Part shown: positions 32,668 to 40,217 of the stretch, one piece after another | How positions within the stretch are numbered: the stretch's first letter is position 1 | Layout: the number at the start of each line of letters is the position of its first letter | Assembly: GCF_003710085.1 (NCBI RefSeq) | Contig: NZ_CP033324.1 | Span: 1,178,001 to 1,242,000 of the forward strand | Origin: Nocardioides pantholopis | GTDB lineage: Bacteria; Actinomycetota; Actinomycetes; Propionibacteriales; Nocardioidaceae | DNA: 64,000 nt | Reading direction: 5' to 3' | Translations under genes and position numbers: made by a program | Notes under the pieces: generated by a model | Seen by the model: only the letters and a program-made list of their open reading frames with translations | What the model was told of the DNA's origin: nothing | Databases searched by the model: none

Positions 32668-33827
32668 TGGACTTCAAGCTCGACGAGGACCAGCGCGAGT
32701 TCAAGGCGCTGCTGCGCCAGTTCGTCGACAAGGAGATCATCCCGGTCGCCCGGGAGTGGGAGCAGGCCGGTCGCTACCCGACCGAGATCGTCGACGGCAT
32801 GAAGGACATGGGCCTGTTCGGCATCACGGTGCCCGAGGAGTACGGCGGCCTCGACCTCGACCCGGTCTCGTTCGCCCTGGTCTTCGAGGAGCTGGCCCGC
32901 GGCTGGATGGGCATCGCCGGCATCCTCGGCAGCCACTCGCTGGCCTGCCGCCTGATCGCGATGCACGGCACCGAGGAGCAGAAGAACAAGTACCTGCCCG
33001 ACCTCGCCACCGGCAAGCGCCGCACCGGCATCGGCCTCACCGAGCCCGACGCCGGCACCGACCTGCAGGGCATCCGCACCACCGCCCGCCTCGAGGGCGA
33101 CCACTACGTCGTCAACGGCGCGAAGATGTGGATCACCAACGCCCGGTACGCCGACCCGCTTCCGGTCCTGGTCAAGACCGACCCGACCGCCTCGCCGGCG
33201 CACAAGGGCATGAGCGTGCTGCTGATCGAGGCCGGCACCCCCGGCTTCGAGGTCACCAAGGACATCCCGAAGCTGGGCTACAAGGGCACCGAGTCCTGCG
33301 AGATCCTGCTCGACAACGTCAAGGTCCCGGTCAGCCAGCTCGTCGGCAACGTCGAGGGCCGGGGCATGCAGCAGGTGCTCTCCGCACTGGAGTGGGGCCG
33401 GGTCAACATCGCCGCCCGCTCGGTCGGCATCGCCCAGCGCGCGTACGACGAGGCGCTGGCGTACTCCCAGGAGCGCAAGGCGTTCGGCAAGGCGATCGCC
33501 GAGTTCCAGCTGATCCAGGCCAAGATCGGCGAGCTCGGCACCCAGGTCCAGGCCGCCCGGCTGATGGCCTACTGGGCCGCCGACGCCGTGCGCACCGGCC
33601 GCGCCGACGGCGCGACCGGCATGGCCAAGATCTTCTGCTCCGAGGTGGCCCTGCAGGCGGCCATCGACTCGCTGAAGGTGCACGGCGGCTACGGCTACTC
33701 CACCGAGTTCGAGGTCGAGCGGCTCTACCGCGACTCGATCCTGATGAGCATCGGCGAGGGCACCAACGACATCCTGCGCACGGTCGTGGCGAAGTCGCTG
33801 ATGAAGAAGGAGACGATCGTTGGCTGA
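32667..33827 (+). CDS. Acyl-CoA dehydrogenase
   Basis: The 386-residue product is a canonical enzyme: KRRTGIGLTEPDAGTDLQGIRTTARLEGDHYVVNGAKMWITNARYADPL, RKAFGKAIAEFQLIQAKIGEL, and YRDSILMSIGEGTNDILRTVVAKSL with the catalytic Glu in GEGTND. It oxidises an acyl-CoA to the trans-enoyl-CoA and hands electrons to ETF. Unlike the other two dehydrogenases of the supercluster it keeps the standard base. Its start overlaps the DUF35 stop and its end overlaps the HpcH gene by 8 bp. Confidence 0.92.
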   Translation: MDFKLDEDQREFKALLRQFVDKEIIPVAREWEQAGRYPTEIVDGMKDMGLFGITVPEEYGGLDLDPVSFALVFEELARGWMGIAGILGSHSLACRLIAMHGTEEQKNKYLPDLATGKRRTGIGLTEPDAGTDLQGIRTTARLEGDHYVVNGAKMWITNARYADPLPVLVKTDPTASPAHKGMSVLLIEAGTPGFEVTKDIPKLGYKGTESCEILLDNVKVPVSQLVGNVEGRGMQQVLSALEWGRVNIAARSVGIAQRAYDEALAYSQERKAFGKAIAEFQLIQAKIGELGTQVQAARLMAYWAADAVRTGRADGATGMAKIFCSEVALQAAIDSLKVHGGYGYSTEFEVERLYRDSILMSIGEGTNDILRTVVAKSLMKKETIVG

Positions 33828-34656
33828 GCAGCCGCGCCTGGCCCGCTCCGCGCTCTACGTCCCCGGCGACGCGCCGGACAAGCTCCGCAAGGCGCTGGAC
33901 CGGGGCGCCGACGAGCTGATCGTCGACCTCGAGGACGCTGTCGCCGTGGACCGCAAGGAGCTGGCCCGCGACATCGTCGCGACCTGGCTCGACGGGCTGC
34001 CGGACACCGAGACCACCATCTGGGTCCGGATCAACCCGGGCGCTCCGATGGCCGAGGACGTCCGCGCGATCGGCGGGGCGACGAACCTCGCCGGGGTGAT
34101 GCTGGCCAAGACCGAGTCGGCCGAGGAGCTCGTCGAGCTCGACGGCCTGCTCGCCGCTGAGGGCTCGGACGCTCGCGTCGTGCCGCTCCTGGAGAGCGCC
34201 GCCGCTGTGCTGCGCGCGCTGGAGATCGCCTCGGGTCCGCGGGTCCAGCGGCTCCAGATCGGCGAGGCCGACCTGCGCGCCGACATCGGCGTGACCACCG
34301 GTCCCGACGAGCGCGAGCTGCTGCACGTGCGCAGCCACGTCGTGCTCGCCTCCTCGGCGGCCGGCATCGCGCCGCCGATCGCCCCGGTCTCCACCGAGTT
34401 CCGCGACCTCGACGCGTTCCGTGCCTCCACCGAGGCGCTGGCGCGGCTGGGCTTCGTGGGCCGGGCCTGCATCCACCCCGCCCAGGTGGCCGTCGCGAAC
34501 GAGGTCTTCACGCCGTCGGCCGCCGAGGTCGAGAAGGCGCAGGCGCTGCTGGAGCGGTTCTCCGGCGGCGAGGCCGTGGGCGTGGACGCCGACGGGCGGT
34601 TCGTCGACGAGGCGGTGCTGCGCCAGGCGCGCCTCGTCCTGGCTCGGACCCGCTGA
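33820..34656 (+). CDS. HpcH/HpaI (CitE-like) aldolase, citramalyl/malyl-CoA lyase family
   Basis: The 278-residue product has RSALYVPGDAPDKLRKALDRGADELIVDLEDAVAVDRKELAR, LAKTESAEELVELDGLL, RLQIGEADLRADIGV and GRACIHPAQVAVANEVFTPS, which carry the Mg2+ Glu/Asp pair and CoA-binding residues. Family members split malyl-CoA, citramalyl-CoA or beta-methylmalyl-CoA. With the CoA-transferase and mesaconyl-like hydratase it would close an itaconate-type route to acetyl-CoA plus pyruvate. The TTG start at 33820 overlaps the dehydrogenase; last gene of the block. Confidence 0.88.
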   Translation: MAEQPRLARSALYVPGDAPDKLRKALDRGADELIVDLEDAVAVDRKELARDIVATWLDGLPDTETTIWVRINPGAPMAEDVRAIGGATNLAGVMLAKTESAEELVELDGLLAAEGSDARVVPLLESAAAVLRALEIASGPRVQRLQIGEADLRADIGVTTGPDERELLHVRSHVVLASSAAGIAPPIAPVSTEFRDLDAFRASTEALARLGFVGRACIHPAQVAVANEVFTPSAAEVEKAQALLERFSGGEAVGVDADGRFVDEAVLRQARLVLARTR

Positions 34657-34665
34657 GCGATGCCC

Positions 34666-34679
34666 TAGGGTCGGCGCCA
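34666..34679 (+). promoter_or_regulatory. TAGGGT -10 element for a nearly leaderless transcript
   Basis: CCTAGGGTCGGCGCCATG places a TAGGGT hexamer a few bases before the ATG at 34679. The same spacing is seen at 50104-50117. Transcription would begin at or next to the start codon. Confidence 0.5.
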
Positions 34680-35524
34680 TGAGGGCGGTGCTGAGCGGTC
34701 TGGCGGGAGTGCTGGCCTGCCTCCTGCTGCCCGTGGCCATCGCCTCGACCTGGACGGCGTCGGTCGCGACCGACACCGACCGGTACGTCGACACCGTCCG
34801 CCCGCTGGCCGCCGACGAGGCGGTCCAGCGGGCGGTCGAGCGTCGGCTGACCGGACGGGTCCTGGCCGCTGTCGACGGCACCGCGCTCGGCGACCGGTTC
34901 GGCGACACGCTCGGGACCGTCGCCCGCTCGGCGGTCCGCCGGGTGCTGGAGAGCCCGGCCTTCGAGGACGCCTGGGCGGAGGCGAACCGGGCGGCGCACG
35001 AGCAGGTGGTGCGCGAGCTCGAGGACGACCAGGACGCCAGCCGCGGGATGTCGATCTCCCTGGCCCCGGTCGCCCGCGCGGTGCTGCGCGAGCTCGGGGT
35101 GCCGGCCCCGGCGACCCCGGTGGACGTCTCGATCCAGGTGCTGGACGCCGAGGAGCTGGACCGGGCGAGCGCGGCGTACCGGCTCGTGGACCGGCTGGGC
35201 CGGGTGCTGCCGGTGGTCTGGGTGGTGCTGGTCGTGCTGGCGCTGCTGCTGGCGCGGCGCCGGATGGGGGCGCTGGCCCGGCTCGGCGTCGGCAGCGCGC
35301 TGACCTCGCTGGCCCTGATCGGGGCGGTGTGGCTGCTGCGCGGCTATCTCGCGGGGCGGGCTCCCGCGCTAGACCAGGACGTCGTCGAGCAGGTCTGGTG
35401 GGCCGCGACCGCCGACCTGCGCACCGCGAGCCTGATCGCCGCCGCAGCCGGGGCCGTGGTGGCTCTGGGAGCCGGCCTGGCGCTCGCCGTCGGGCGCCGG
35501 ATGACGGGCCGCCGGGACCGCTGA
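34679..35524 (+). CDS. Integral membrane protein, unknown function
   Basis: The 281-residue product has one N-terminal hydrophobic segment (signal anchor, about 1-25), an extracytoplasmic region of about 150 residues with many charged helices (TDRYVDTVRPLAADEAVQRAVERRLTGRVLAAVD), then three membrane helices (about 182-200, 208-230, 250-275). The VDTVRPLAxDxxVQ..v stretch is common in actinobacterial membrane proteins of unknown role. Preceded by a TAGGGT promoter rather than co-transcribed with the catabolic block. Confidence 0.8.
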   Translation: MRAVLSGLAGVLACLLLPVAIASTWTASVATDTDRYVDTVRPLAADEAVQRAVERRLTGRVLAAVDGTALGDRFGDTLGTVARSAVRRVLESPAFEDAWAEANRAAHEQVVRELEDDQDASRGMSISLAPVARAVLRELGVPAPATPVDVSIQVLDAEELDRASAAYRLVDRLGRVLPVVWVVLVVLALLLARRRMGALARLGVGSALTSLALIGAVWLLRGYLAGRAPALDQDVVEQVWWAATADLRTASLIAAAAGAVVALGAGLALAVGRRMTGRRDR

Positions 35525-35548
35525 GGCGCGCCCGGGCCCGGAGCCAAT

Positions 35549-35578
35549 TTGAGCATGGTTCTTTACCCCCGCTAGGGT
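35549..35578 (+). promoter_or_regulatory. Promoter of the betaine importer operon, followed by long leader
   Basis: -35 TTGAGC (35549-35554), 18-bp spacer, -10 TAGGGT (35573-35578). About 175 bases of untranslated leader follow before the ATPase gene. The leader is rich in pairing potential, but no known riboswitch class was recognised. Confidence 0.55.
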
Positions 35579-35758
35579 CGACGGGCGGCTGGCGCCCCCC
35601 GACGACTCGGCTCGGTGCGTTCAGTCCGTGTAGTGCCGCAGATCGAACGGGGCACCTGGGACGCCGTCCGCGGCGCAAAGGGCACGGGCAGAACGAGCGA
35701 CAGTCGCATGCCACGACGCCGGAACACGCCGGCGCGGGACGCGAGGAGCTCGTCGAAG

Positions 35759-37003
35759 GTGTCAGTCATGGAAGCGCACGGGGTCTACAAGGTCTTCGGG
35801 CGCCGACCCGAACGCGCCGTGGAACGGATGCGCGCCGGGGCCACCCGTGAGGACCTCCGGGCCGAAGGGCTCACCGCCGCCGTCATCGACGCCTCCTTCG
35901 AGGTCGCCGAGGGCGAGATCTTCGTCGTCATGGGCCTCTCGGGCTCCGGGAAGTCCACGCTGATCCGGATGGCCAACGGCCTGCTGCTGCCGACCGCCGG
36001 CACCTTCGCCGTCGGCGGGGAGGAGCTCACCCGCCTGGACGCCCGCCGGCTGCGCGCGGTGCGCCGCGAGAAGGTCAGCATGGTCTTCCAGCACTTCGCG
36101 CTGCTTCCGCACCGCACCGTGGGCGAGAACGCGGCGTACGGCCTGAAGATCCAGGGCGTGAACCGCGCCGAGCGCGAACGCCGTGCCGAGGAGGCGCTCG
36201 GCCTGGTCGGCCTCGGCGGCTGGGGCGGCTCGATGCCCGGGGAGCTCTCCGGCGGCATGCGCCAGCGCGTCGGCCTGGCCCGGGCGCTCGCCGCGGGCAC
36301 CGACATCATGCTGATGGACGAGGCGTTCAGCGCCCTCGACCCGCTGATCCGCCGCGAGATGCAGGACCAGCTCGTCGAGCTCCAGCACCGGCTGGGCAAG
36401 ACCATCCTCTTCATCACCCACGACCTCAACGAGGCGATGCGCCTGGGGGACCGGGTCGCGATGATGCGCGACGGACGGATCGTCCAGGTCGGCACCGCCG
36501 AGCAGATCCTCAACGACCCCGCCAACGACTACGTCGCCCAGTTCGTCCAGGACGTCGACCGGACCCGGGTGCTGACCGCGAGCTCGGTCATGGAGCCTCC
36601 GGTCGCCGTGCTCGGGGCCGAGCAGGGCCCCCGGGCCGCGCACCGGCTGATGCGCGAGCACCAGCTCTCGGCGCTGATGGTCGTGGACCGGGACCGCCGG
36701 CTGCGCGGCACGGTCCGCGAGGAGACAGTGGCAGCGGCGCTGGAGCGCGGCGGCGACGACCTCGTCGGCCTGCTGGAGCCCGCCGTCACCGTCGGCCCCG
36801 ACGTCGCCGTCGCCGACCTGTTCGGCGCCTCGGCCGAGAGCCCGGTCGCCCTCGCCGTGGTCGGCGAGCAGGACCGCCTGCTCGGCGTGATCCCGCGGGT
36901 CACCCTGCTCGCCGCGCTCGGCGGCGCCAGCGCCGCGGAGACGACCGGCTCGATCCCGGCGATCGCCGATCCACTGCTCGACCAGACGGGAGCCCAGGCA
37001 TGA
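35759..37003 (+). CDS. proV: Glycine betaine/proline ABC importer ATPase (ProV/OpuAA type)
   Basis: The product of 414 residues has the ProV-specific start GVYKVFGRRPERAVERM, Walker A GLSGSGKST, VFQHFALLPHRTV, signature LSGGMRQRVGLARAL, Walker B IMLMDEAFSALDPLIRREMQ and two C-terminal CBS-like segments (about 280-390) that sense ionic strength in relatives. It energises osmoprotectant uptake. GTG 35759 gives the usual MSVMEAHGVYKVFG start; ATG 35768 and ATG 35708 are alternatives. It overlaps the permease by 4 bp. Confidence 0.9.
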   Translation: MSVMEAHGVYKVFGRRPERAVERMRAGATREDLRAEGLTAAVIDASFEVAEGEIFVVMGLSGSGKSTLIRMANGLLLPTAGTFAVGGEELTRLDARRLRAVRREKVSMVFQHFALLPHRTVGENAAYGLKIQGVNRAERERRAEEALGLVGLGGWGGSMPGELSGGMRQRVGLARALAAGTDIMLMDEAFSALDPLIRREMQDQLVELQHRLGKTILFITHDLNEAMRLGDRVAMMRDGRIVQVGTAEQILNDPANDYVAQFVQDVDRTRVLTASSVMEPPVAVLGAEQGPRAAHRLMREHQLSALMVVDRDRRLRGTVREETVAAALERGGDDLVGLLEPAVTVGPDVAVADLFGASAESPVALAVVGEQDRLLGVIPRVTLLAALGGASAAETTGSIPAIADPLLDQTGAQA

Positions 37004-37974
37004 GCACCACGACCATTCCGGCGGACGCCGTGGCACGGGCCGAGACCGTCGAGTCCGGGGTGCCGCGCATCCCCGTCGGCGAGTGGATCGACTCCGGGTT
37101 CGACTGGGTCAAGGAGCACCTGGGCGACTTCTTCGACACGGTCAGCGACCTGATCGAGACCACCGTCGACGGGCTCGCCGGCCTGCTGATGTCGCCGCCG
37201 GCGCTGGTCCTGGCGCTGGTCCTGGCCCTGCTCGCCTGGCTGCTGAAGGACTGGAAGCTGGGGCTGACCTCGGCGGTCGGCCTGGTCGTGGTCATCGGCA
37301 TGGACCAGTGGGACAACGCCATGGAGACCCTGGCGCTGGTGCTGGTCGCGACGCTCGTGGCCCTGGTGGTCGCGATCCCGCTGGGGGTGGCCGCGGCCCG
37401 GTGGGACCGGGTCAGCCGTGTCGTGCGGCCGGTGATGGACCTGATGCAGACGATGCCGGCGTTCGTGTGGCTGGTGCCCGTGGTGACGCTGTTCAGCATC
37501 GGCGTCTCGGCCGGGCTGGTGGCGACCGTGATCTTCGCGCTGCCCCCCGGCGTACGCCTGACCGAGCTCGGCATCCGCCAGGTCGACGCGGAGGTGGTGG
37601 AGGCCGGGCACGCGTTCGGCGCGACCCCGCGCGAGATCCTGCGCGGGATCCAGTTCCCGCTGGCGCTGCCGACCGTGATGGCGGGCATCAACCAGGTCAT
37701 CATGCTGGCGCTGTCGATGGCCGTGATCGGCGGCCTGGTCGGCGCTCCCGGACTGGGACGCGAGGTGACCAGCTCGATCTCCCGGCTCGACATCGGCCTG
37801 GGCTTCGAGGCCGGCCTGTCCGTGGTGATCCTCGCGATCTACCTCGACCGGCTCACGGCCTCCATCGGCGCCGGGCGCCGGGGCCGCATCCGGCTCCCGC
37901 GACGCCGGGCGGCGCGCAACGTCTCGACCACCGAACCTACGTCCCCCGAGGACGTCGTCGTCTCCACGGGCTGA
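37000..37974 (+). CDS. proW: Glycine betaine/proline ABC importer permease (ProW type)
   Basis: The 324-residue product has a long N-terminal region with an amphipathic segment, then about 7 helices with VMDLMQTMPAFVWLVPVVTLFSIG and the coupling loop VVEAGHAFGATPREILRGIQFPLALPTVMAGINQ. This is a typical ProW permease. It follows the ATPase in an ATGA overlap and precedes the binding protein. Confidence 0.92.
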   Translation: MSTTTIPADAVARAETVESGVPRIPVGEWIDSGFDWVKEHLGDFFDTVSDLIETTVDGLAGLLMSPPALVLALVLALLAWLLKDWKLGLTSAVGLVVVIGMDQWDNAMETLALVLVATLVALVVAIPLGVAAARWDRVSRVVRPVMDLMQTMPAFVWLVPVVTLFSIGVSAGLVATVIFALPPGVRLTELGIRQVDAEVVEAGHAFGATPREILRGIQFPLALPTVMAGINQVIMLALSMAVIGGLVGAPGLGREVTSSISRLDIGLGFEAGLSVVILAIYLDRLTASIGAGRRGRIRLPRRRAARNVSTTEPTSPEDVVVSTG

Positions 37975-38038
37975 GCCCGCAGCGAGGCGGTAGGGCGGTC
38001 CGCGAGGACCGGACACGAAGAACGAGAGGAAACGACGA

Positions 38039-38950
38039 ATGAAGCGCACGAAGGTGACCCGCGCCGTTGGCACGGCGCTCGGCCTGGCCGCTCTGGCGAC
38101 CTCCCTGGTGGCCTGCGGGTCCGACGACGAGGGCAGCGGCGGCGGTGACGGCGGCGGCAGCGACACCATCACCCTCGGCATCATCCCGTCGTGGACCGAC
38201 GGCCTCAGCTCGGCGTACCTGTGGAAGGCCATCCTCGAGGAGGAGGGCTACGAGGTCGAGATCGAGGAGCTCTCCGAGGCGGCCCCGCTCTACACCGGCG
38301 TCGCCGAGGGCGACATCGACGTCTTCCCGTCGGCCTGGCCGCAGGTGACCCACGCGTCCTACCTGGAGGAGTACGGCGACGACCTGGAGGACCTGGGCGC
38401 CTACTACGAGGGCGCCAAGCTGACCTTCGCGGTGCCGGAGTACAGCGACCTCACCTCGATCGCGGACCTCAAGGGTGCCGGCGACGACTACGACGGCAAG
38501 ATCATCGGCATCGAGCCGGGCGCCGGGCTGACCAAGGTCACCAAGGAGTCGGTGCTGCCGGCCTACGAGCTCGAGGACGAGTACACGCTCGTGGAGTCCT
38601 CCACGACCGCGATGCTCACCGAGCTGAAGAAGGCGACCGAGGCCGAGGACGACATCGTCGTCACCCTCTGGAAGCCGTTCTGGGCCAACTCGGAGTTCCC
38701 GGTCCGCGACCTGGAGGACCCCGAGGGCGCGCTCGGCGAGGCGGAGACGCTGAACGCGATCGCGACCGCCGGCTTCGCCGACGAGAACCCGGAGCTCGCC
38801 GAGATGTTCGGCAACTTCAAGCTCGACGACGCCCAGTACGGCTCGCTGGAGAACCTCGTCGTCAACGAGTACGGCGACGGCAAGGAAGAGGAGGCCGTCG
38901 AGGCCTGGCTCGAGGAGAACCCCGACTTCGTGGACTCCCTCAAGGGCTGA
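38039..38950 (+). CDS. proX: Glycine betaine ABC importer substrate-binding lipoprotein (OpuAC domain)
   Basis: The 303-residue product has a lipobox (SLVAC, Cys 26) and an OpuAC domain: TLGIIPSWTDGLSSAYLWKAILEEEGYEVEIEELSEAAPLYTGVAEGDIDVFPSAWPQ. Trp residues suited to an aromatic cage for quaternary ammonium are present (SWTDG, SAWPQ, LWKPFWAN). GAGAGG lies before the ATG. A perfect terminator follows at 38965-39000. Confidence 0.9.
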   Translation: MKRTKVTRAVGTALGLAALATSLVACGSDDEGSGGGDGGGSDTITLGIIPSWTDGLSSAYLWKAILEEEGYEVEIEELSEAAPLYTGVAEGDIDVFPSAWPQVTHASYLEEYGDDLEDLGAYYEGAKLTFAVPEYSDLTSIADLKGAGDDYDGKIIGIEPGAGLTKVTKESVLPAYELEDEYTLVESSTTAMLTELKKATEAEDDIVVTLWKPFWANSEFPVRDLEDPEGALGEAETLNAIATAGFADENPELAEMFGNFKLDDAQYGSLENLVVNEYGDGKEEEAVEAWLEENPDFVDSLKG

Positions 38951-38964
38951 CCCCCCGCACGCGC

Positions 38965-39000
38965 ACGAAGGGCTCCTCCCGGTCGGGAGGAGCCCTTCGT
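38965..39000. terminator. Terminator between betaine operon and isochorismatase gene
   Basis: ACGAAGGGCTCCTCCC (38965-38980) and GGGAGGAGCCCTTCGT (38985-39000) form a 16-bp perfect stem with a GGTC loop. It lies between convergent genes and can serve both. Confidence 0.9.
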
Positions 39001-39014
39001 CGTCCGGGGCCGGC

Positions 39015-39617
39015 TCAGGCCCAGGCGGCCTCGACGTCGTCGACGCTGGTCAGCCATCCGAACGTGAAGCCGATCGTCGAGAGCGCGACCTCGTGGCGGT
39101 TCTGGTCGTACTCGGCGACGGCGTCGGTGGCGACGTGGACCCGGTAGTCGCGCTGGCCGGCGTCCCGGGCGGTGGTCTCCACGCAGATGTTGGTGGTGAC
39201 GCCGCACAGGACCAGCGAGCGGATGCCCTGGCTGGTCAGCACCGGCTCGAGCGAGGTCCCGTAGAACGAGCTCGGCCGGGCCTTGTCGATGACGACCTCG
39301 CCGGCCTGCGGCGACAGCGCGGGGACGATCTCGGCGTCCCAGGTCCCGGTGATCAGGGCGTCCACCTCGGTCATCTGCGGCATCAGCGCGTGGGGGAGGA
39401 GACCGCCGTCGGCGTACCCGGGCTGGTAGACGTAGCGGGTGTAGATGACCGGGACCCCGGCGGTGCGGGCGGCCCGGACCAGGCGCTCGCAGCCGGCGAC
39501 GGCCGGCTGGAGGGCCTCGTGGGGCATGCCGATGCGGGCCATCGACCCCTCCGCGTCGAGGAAGCCGTTCTGCATGTCGATGACGAGCAGGGCGGTGTCG
39601 GTGGTGGAGAGAGACAT
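39015..39617 (-). CDS. Isochorismatase-family cysteine hydrolase
   Basis: The 200-residue product has LLVIDMQNGFLD (catalytic Asp), IDKARPSSFYGTSLEPVL (Lys) and SLVLCGVTTNICVETTARDAGQRDYRVHVATDAVAEYD with the nucleophilic Cys of NICVE. Family members hydrolyse isochorismate, nicotinamide, ureidoacrylate or N-carbamoyl compounds; the exact substrate is undetermined. The ATG at 39617 is chosen because the upstream frame lacks coding character. Confidence 0.88.
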   Translation of the reverse strand: MSLSTTDTALLVIDMQNGFLDAEGSMARIGMPHEALQPAVAGCERLVRAARTAGVPVIYTRYVYQPGYADGGLLPHALMPQMTEVDALITGTWDAEIVPALSPQAGEVVIDKARPSSFYGTSLEPVLTSQGIRSLVLCGVTTNICVETTARDAGQRDYRVHVATDAVAEYDQNRHEVALSTIGFTFGWLTSVDDVEAAWA

Positions 39618-40023
39618 GGAGGGCTCCGATCGGGTGCGGGGTGAGGGCCCGGCGCCGGAGTGATCCACGGCATACCAGGGGGGAGCAGCATGCCAGTCGT
39701 GCCGGAGCCGATGTCCGGCGGGCCGCTCGACGACCACGGTGCCCGGGCGCGGACTTCTCCTGATCAGGACAGCGAAGGAGCTCGAACGGATCCAGCGGTC
39801 CTGCGGGCGGCGCGCGCACGACCCGCGCGACGGTGCTCGGCGTAGATCCCTGCGAGCAGCCGGCCGCTTGGGATGGGCTTCCTCGGCGTCCCCTGCGGAA
39901 CCCGGCTGGAACCGGCGCTGGCGCGCTGGCGCCGAGTCGTGTGCCTGAGGGCTGGTCCGGGCGCGTCCTCAGGCACACGACCCCCAGCCTCAGGGCACCT
40001 CGGGGGAATCTGCATGAGAACGA
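39618..40023. other. Gene-free interval with competing hairpins
   Basis: No convincing gene is seen on either strand. The arms GTCGTGTGCCTGAGG (39936-39950) and CCTCAGGCACACGAC (39967-39981) are perfectly complementary, and a third arm CCAGCCTCAGGGCAC (39984-39998) can compete for the first. Confidence 0.6.
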
Positions 40024-40026
40024 CAA

Positions 40027-40060
40027 AGCCCCTGCCCAGCGTTTCCGCTGGTCAGGGGCT
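40027..40060 (-). terminator. Terminator of tRNA-Lys
   Basis: On the minus strand AGCCCCTG-a-CCAGCG pairs with CGCTGG-g-CAGGGGCT around a GAAA loop and is followed by TTTGTCG. It begins 7 bp downstream of the tRNA 3' end. Confidence 0.85.
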
Positions 40061-40067
40061 GTATCTG

Positions 40068-40140
<73 letters not shown>

Positions 40141-40217
40141 CCGGTGAAGCGAGAGGAACACTACCAGCGCCTCCCGCTGGCGGAAAATCGGGGCCGTCGA
40201 GACCCGGGGGAGCCCGC

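Noticed and set aside
35579-35758. c-di-AMP (ydaO-type) riboswitch in the proV leader
   Set aside because: The position would fit, but I could not match the conserved core; left as a finding for a covariance search.
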